Under the pieces are notes generated by a model. That model had not been told where the DNA came from and made no database searches. It worked only from the letters and a program-made list of their open reading frames with translations. A DNA stretch of 5,800 nucleotides from a candidate division TA06 bacterium (lineage in GTDB: Bacteria; Hydrothermota; DG-26; E44-bin18; JADFOU01). Made by a program: the position numbers and the translations under genes. The stretch's first letter is position 1; each line of letters begins with the position of its first letter. Positions 3,201 to 5,800 of the stretch are shown here, piece by piece. The stretch spans positions 1-5,800 of the forward strand of contig JADFOU010000144.1 of assembly GCA_022562655.1 (NCBI GenBank). Direction: 5' to 3'.

Positions 3201-5800
3201 TGGCTTCGTTCGCTTCAACAGGAGAAACCTCTTCTCCCTGTCGACTGACCAAGACCTCTCTTGCCTTGCTTCCGGTGAAGGGCCCTACTACCCCAGCTCT
3301 TTCCAACTGGTCAATAAGTCGTCCAGCTCTGGCATAACCGATCTTCAATCGCCGCTGAAGAAGAGAGACAGAGGCCAGCTGATGGTGAATCACCAAATCC
3401 TTCGCCACATCGAAGAGTGCATCTGTATCCCCCTCGATTCCAACAAAGACCTCTTCTCCTTCTCTCAAGGGTTCGACAGGTGTCTCCTCATCGAGAGTCG
3501 GGTAATAATCGATCTCTTTTAAAAGGGTAGAGAGCTCATCAGCAGGAACTCCAAGGGTTTCCTCTATTCGTTTGGAAAAGACATGAATACTTGCCTCTCT
3601 TTCCGGTGCCTTTCGGTTCACAATGGGTTCAATAAAATCATCCTCAAGGATTCGGGAAACGATCTGCGGGACTTTACTAATCTTTCCTCTCAGAACGTTT
3701 GAGAAATGGATGCCTGCCCAGAGTTTCGCGATCTCCTTTGCCTCCTGGGTCGAGATATAGGCACCGTGGAGACGGACAGGTTCTCCTTTTCCTGGAGGGA
3801 TGAAGAGCATATCCCCGCGACCCAAGAGTTTCTCCGCACCATTCATATCCAGTATGGTTCTCGAATCGGTCTTAGAGGCAACCTGAAAAGCGATCCGCGC
3901 GGGGAAGTTCGCCTTGATGAGTCCTGTGATCACATCCACAGAGGGGCGCTGGGTGGCAAGGATGAGGTGAATCCCCACAGCCCTCGACATCTGAGCGAGG
4001 CGGGTCAGGATTTCCTCAATCTCTGTGGGGACCGTAATCATCAGGTCCGCCAGTTCATCCACAATGACCAGAATATAGGGTTTCTTCTTCGACTCCTCCA
4101 CCTGCTCATTATACCCCTGAATATCGCGAACCCCCGCCCGGGCAAACTCCCGATACCGCTTCTCCATCCAGAAGATCACCTCTTTTAGACGGTGGAGGGA
4201 GTCCTTGGGTTCCGTAATGACGGGACCGATGAGATGGGGGACACCATTATAGACCGGGAGTTCGAGACGTTTCGGATCAATCATCAAAAACCGAACCTCT
4301 CTCGGTGTCGCCCGGAAGAGGATGGAGGCAATCATCGCATTGATGGCGACACTCTTTCCCGAACCTGTAGCCCCAGCAACCAAGAGGTGGGGCATCTTGG
4401 CGATATCCGCACACTGGGGTTCATTGGCGATATCCTTTCCCAAGGCGACGGTCAGTCTCCCCCGGGAGGAGGAGAAGGCACCGGAGGTGAGGGTATCCTT
4501 GAGAAAGACATCCTGCCTCTTATGATTGGGTATCTCAATCCCCACTGCGGCTTTGCCAGGAATGGGGGCCACAATCCGGATCCTTTCTGCCCTCATGGCA
4601 AGGGCAAGGTCATCCGCAAGTCCAGCAATCCGGCTCACCTTCACCCCTGGAGCAGGTCGAAATTCATAGCGGGTGATGACCGGACCGGACGAGACATTCA
4701 CCACCTTTCCACCGACCCCAAAATCCAAAAGTTTATTGACCAAAAGTTCCGAATTGCCTTGAAGTTCATCCTGATCCACAAAGATTCCCTGGCGAGGAGG
4801 TTCTATTAAGATATCTAAAAACCTCCTCCTGAACTTTTCACTCATCGCCTCAATGGGCTCCGGAAGAGTCTCTTCTTCTGAAAGATCCTCTTGTGCGGCA
4901 GGAGAAGGCGGGGAGGGTCTGGGGTTTCTTTTGGGGGGTCTCTCCTTCTCCACCATCTCTTTCTCTTGAAACTGGTACGGACGCTTCGGGCGGAAAGAAA
5001 ATTTTGGAAGGCGGATCAGAAGGAATGCCCTCCGGGGAAAAGAGAGAAGGATGAGCAAGAACCGACGGAACCGCTCCTCTCCGGTCAATAGAAGGAGAAG
5101 GAGAATGAAGAGGAGAATAAACGATCCGAACTTTCCAAAATATTGAAGAAGAAACTGAGAGAGTTTTAAGCCAACGGTTCCTGCCACTTGAACCCCCTTC
5201 ACCATCTGAGGGATCGGAAGAAGGACATAGAGGGGAGAGAGGAGGATCATGAGACCAAGGACAAGGGCTGTACGGAGAAGGAGACGATCTACCTCCCAGG
5301 ATCGGAATCGGTTCAACCCCCAGAAGATGAGGAGTAGGGGAATAGCATAGGAGAAGAGGCCGAAAGCACGATAGAGCCAATGGGAGGCGAGGACTCCTAT
5401 ATATCCACCGAAATTATGAATGGATTCATGTCCGAGGTTGAAATAATCTTGAGAGGAAAAAGAAAGAAGGCTCACGAAGAGTAAGAAAGATAAGAAGGCG
5501 AAGAACCCGCCGAGGATCTCCTCCTGGCCGGTGTGTTCCGATACGGGCGTGACCCGAATGCCGGCCCCTTCCAGCAGCCGGGCGGTCCCGGCGTGGTCGT
5601 CCTCCAGCTCCAGGTACTGGGGCAGGTGGACCATGAGGGTCAGGCTCTCGATGCCCAACTCGTCCAGGGCCTCGGATACCAGATTCATGATGCTGGTGGG
5701 GCCCTGGTATCCGCTGCCGCGCGAGGAGTTGATCCCAGGCACGTCCTTCAGCGGCTCCCCGTTCAGGCTGCCGGTCACCAACAGTGGTCGAGTGTGCGGG
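3190..5800 (-). CDS. ftsK: DNA translocase FtsK, carrying an in-frame PAC2-like N-terminus (5' partial)
   Basis: FtsK is a septum-anchored hexameric ATPase that pumps DNA and helps resolve chromosome dimers at division. Numbering from a TTG at 5781 gives 863 residues, but the frame stays open to the window edge. Residues 1 to about 86 are PAC2-like, not FtsK. FtsK proper begins near EILGGFFAFLSFLLF, with membrane segments about 89-107, 127-157, 170-192 and 219-232, then a short charged and proline-rich linker (262-312). The alpha/beta motor follows: Walker A GATGSGKS (470-477), Walker B ILVIVDEL (570-577, D575 E576) and ATQRPSVDVITG (609-620). The C-terminal gamma winged helix that reads orienting DNA sequences is at about 785-845, with RRLKIGYARAGRLIDQLERAGVVGP. 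The motor is complete and the linker is much shorter than in E. coli, as in SpoIIIE-like FtsKs. No in-frame start codon exists between the PAC2 part and the first helix other than GTG 5475, which would remove that helix, so the native start seems to be missing. The gene ends in EANEANEN and overlaps lolA. Confidence 0.93.
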   Translation of the reverse strand, partial: PHTRPLLVTGSLNGEPLKDVPGINSSRGSGYQGPTSIMNLVSEALDELGIESLTLMVHLPQYLELEDDHAGTARLLEGAGIRVTPVSEHTGQEEILGGFFAFLSFLLFVSLLSFSSQDYFNLGHESIHNFGGYIGVLASHWLYRAFGLFSYAIPLLLIFWGLNRFRSWEVDRLLLRTALVLGLMILLSPLYVLLPIPQMVKGVQVAGTVGLKLSQFLLQYFGKFGSFILLFILLLLLLTGEERFRRFLLILLSFPRRAFLLIRLPKFSFRPKRPYQFQEKEMVEKERPPKRNPRPSPPSPAAQEDLSEEETLPEPIEAMSEKFRRRFLDILIEPPRQGIFVDQDELQGNSELLVNKLLDFGVGGKVVNVSSGPVITRYEFRPAPGVKVSRIAGLADDLALAMRAERIRIVAPIPGKAAVGIEIPNHKRQDVFLKDTLTSGAFSSSRGRLTVALGKDIANEPQCADIAKMPHLLVAGATGSGKSVAINAMIASILFRATPREVRFLMIDPKRLELPVYNGVPHLIGPVITEPKDSLHRLKEVIFWMEKRYREFARAGVRDIQGYNEQVEESKKKPYILVIVDELADLMITVPTEIEEILTRLAQMSRAVGIHLILATQRPSVDVITGLIKANFPARIAFQVASKTDSRTILDMNGAEKLLGRGDMLFIPPGKGEPVRLHGAYISTQEAKEIAKLWAGIHFSNVLRGKISKVPQIVSRILEDDFIEPIVNRKAPEREASIHVFSKRIEETLGVPADELSTLLKEIDYYPTLDEETPVEPLREGEEVFVGIEGDTDALFDVAKDLVIHHQLASVSLLQRRLKIGYARAGRLIDQLERAGVVGPFTGSKAREVLVSRQGEEVSPVEANEANEN
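5521..5800 (-). other. PAC2-family protein fragment joined in frame to ftsK
   Basis: The frame entering from the window edge reads PHTRPLLVTGSLNGEP, then GYQGPTSIMNLVSEALDELGI and LTLMVHLPQYLELEDDHAGT. These match, from memory, PAC2 (proteasome-assembly-chaperone-like, COG2047) proteins: a VPHTRPV-type motif, a YEGPTGIVGVL-type motif, and a (V)PHYV...P.A...LL-type helix. PAC2 proteins are soluble and uncharacterised in most bacteria. The homology fades after ARLLEGAG, and the FtsK first membrane helix follows within 20 residues. GC here is about 67%, against about 45% in the next 180 bases, and codon choice changes in step (Leu is mostly CTG here, but TTA/CTT/CTC in ftsK). A native PAC2 gene would run further at both ends. 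The piece is therefore either foreign sequence joined during assembly or the remnant of a real fusion. Confidence 0.7.

Noticed and set aside
3706..4809. Long plus-strand open frames opposite ftsK
   Set aside because: They lie antisense to strongly conserved motor motifs, have no domain of their own and are explained by the codon bias of ftsK.
4850..5380. 176-codon minus-strand frame inside ftsK
   Set aside because: It is a shifted frame of the FtsK membrane and linker region, rich in Ser and Pro, with no recognisable domain.
1..5800. CRISPR array, tRNA or rRNA genes
   Set aside because: No regularly spaced repeats and no tRNA- or rRNA-like segments were seen on either strand.

Overview
The window comes from a Gram-negative bacterium, as shown by the LolA-family lipoprotein carrier. 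The adjacent ftsK-lolA pair on one strand would fit a Desulfobacterota-like or related environmental lineage, but the phylum cannot be fixed from this window. Every convincing gene is on the minus strand, so transcription runs from high to low coordinates. The body of the window is near 45-50% GC. The last 280 bases are about 67% GC and the first 200 about 41%.

In transcription order, 5800-3190 is one open frame. It begins with a GC-rich piece of a PAC2-family protein and passes, without a stop, into an otherwise complete FtsK DNA translocase. The composition break near 5520 and the missing FtsK start codon suggest either an assembly chimera or a genuine fusion. A lolA gene (3200-2496) overlaps the end of ftsK. 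The DNA encoding its N-terminal extension and signal sequence looks built from short interspersed repeats. A 230-base spacer rich in small palindromes follows. Next comes an orphan six-helix membrane protein (2265-1357) and a 320-base spacer with no supported gene.

The low-coordinate end is accessory. It holds a type II toxin-antitoxin pair, with a ribbon-helix-helix antitoxin (1017-766) and a PIN-domain VapC toxin (766-293). A near-consensus promoter lies before it, overlapped by a perfect 9-bp inverted repeat that looks like the autoregulatory operator. After vapC comes another good sigma-70-type promoter and the first 67 codons of a tcmP gene (three-Cys-motif partner protein), cut by the window edge.

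The housekeeping part covers chromosome segregation (FtsK) and envelope lipoprotein transport (LolA). The accessory part is a TA module beside a poorly understood mobile-type gene. The points most worth a second look are the PAC2/FtsK junction, the repeat-derived LolA leader, and the vapBC-tcmP neighbourhood.
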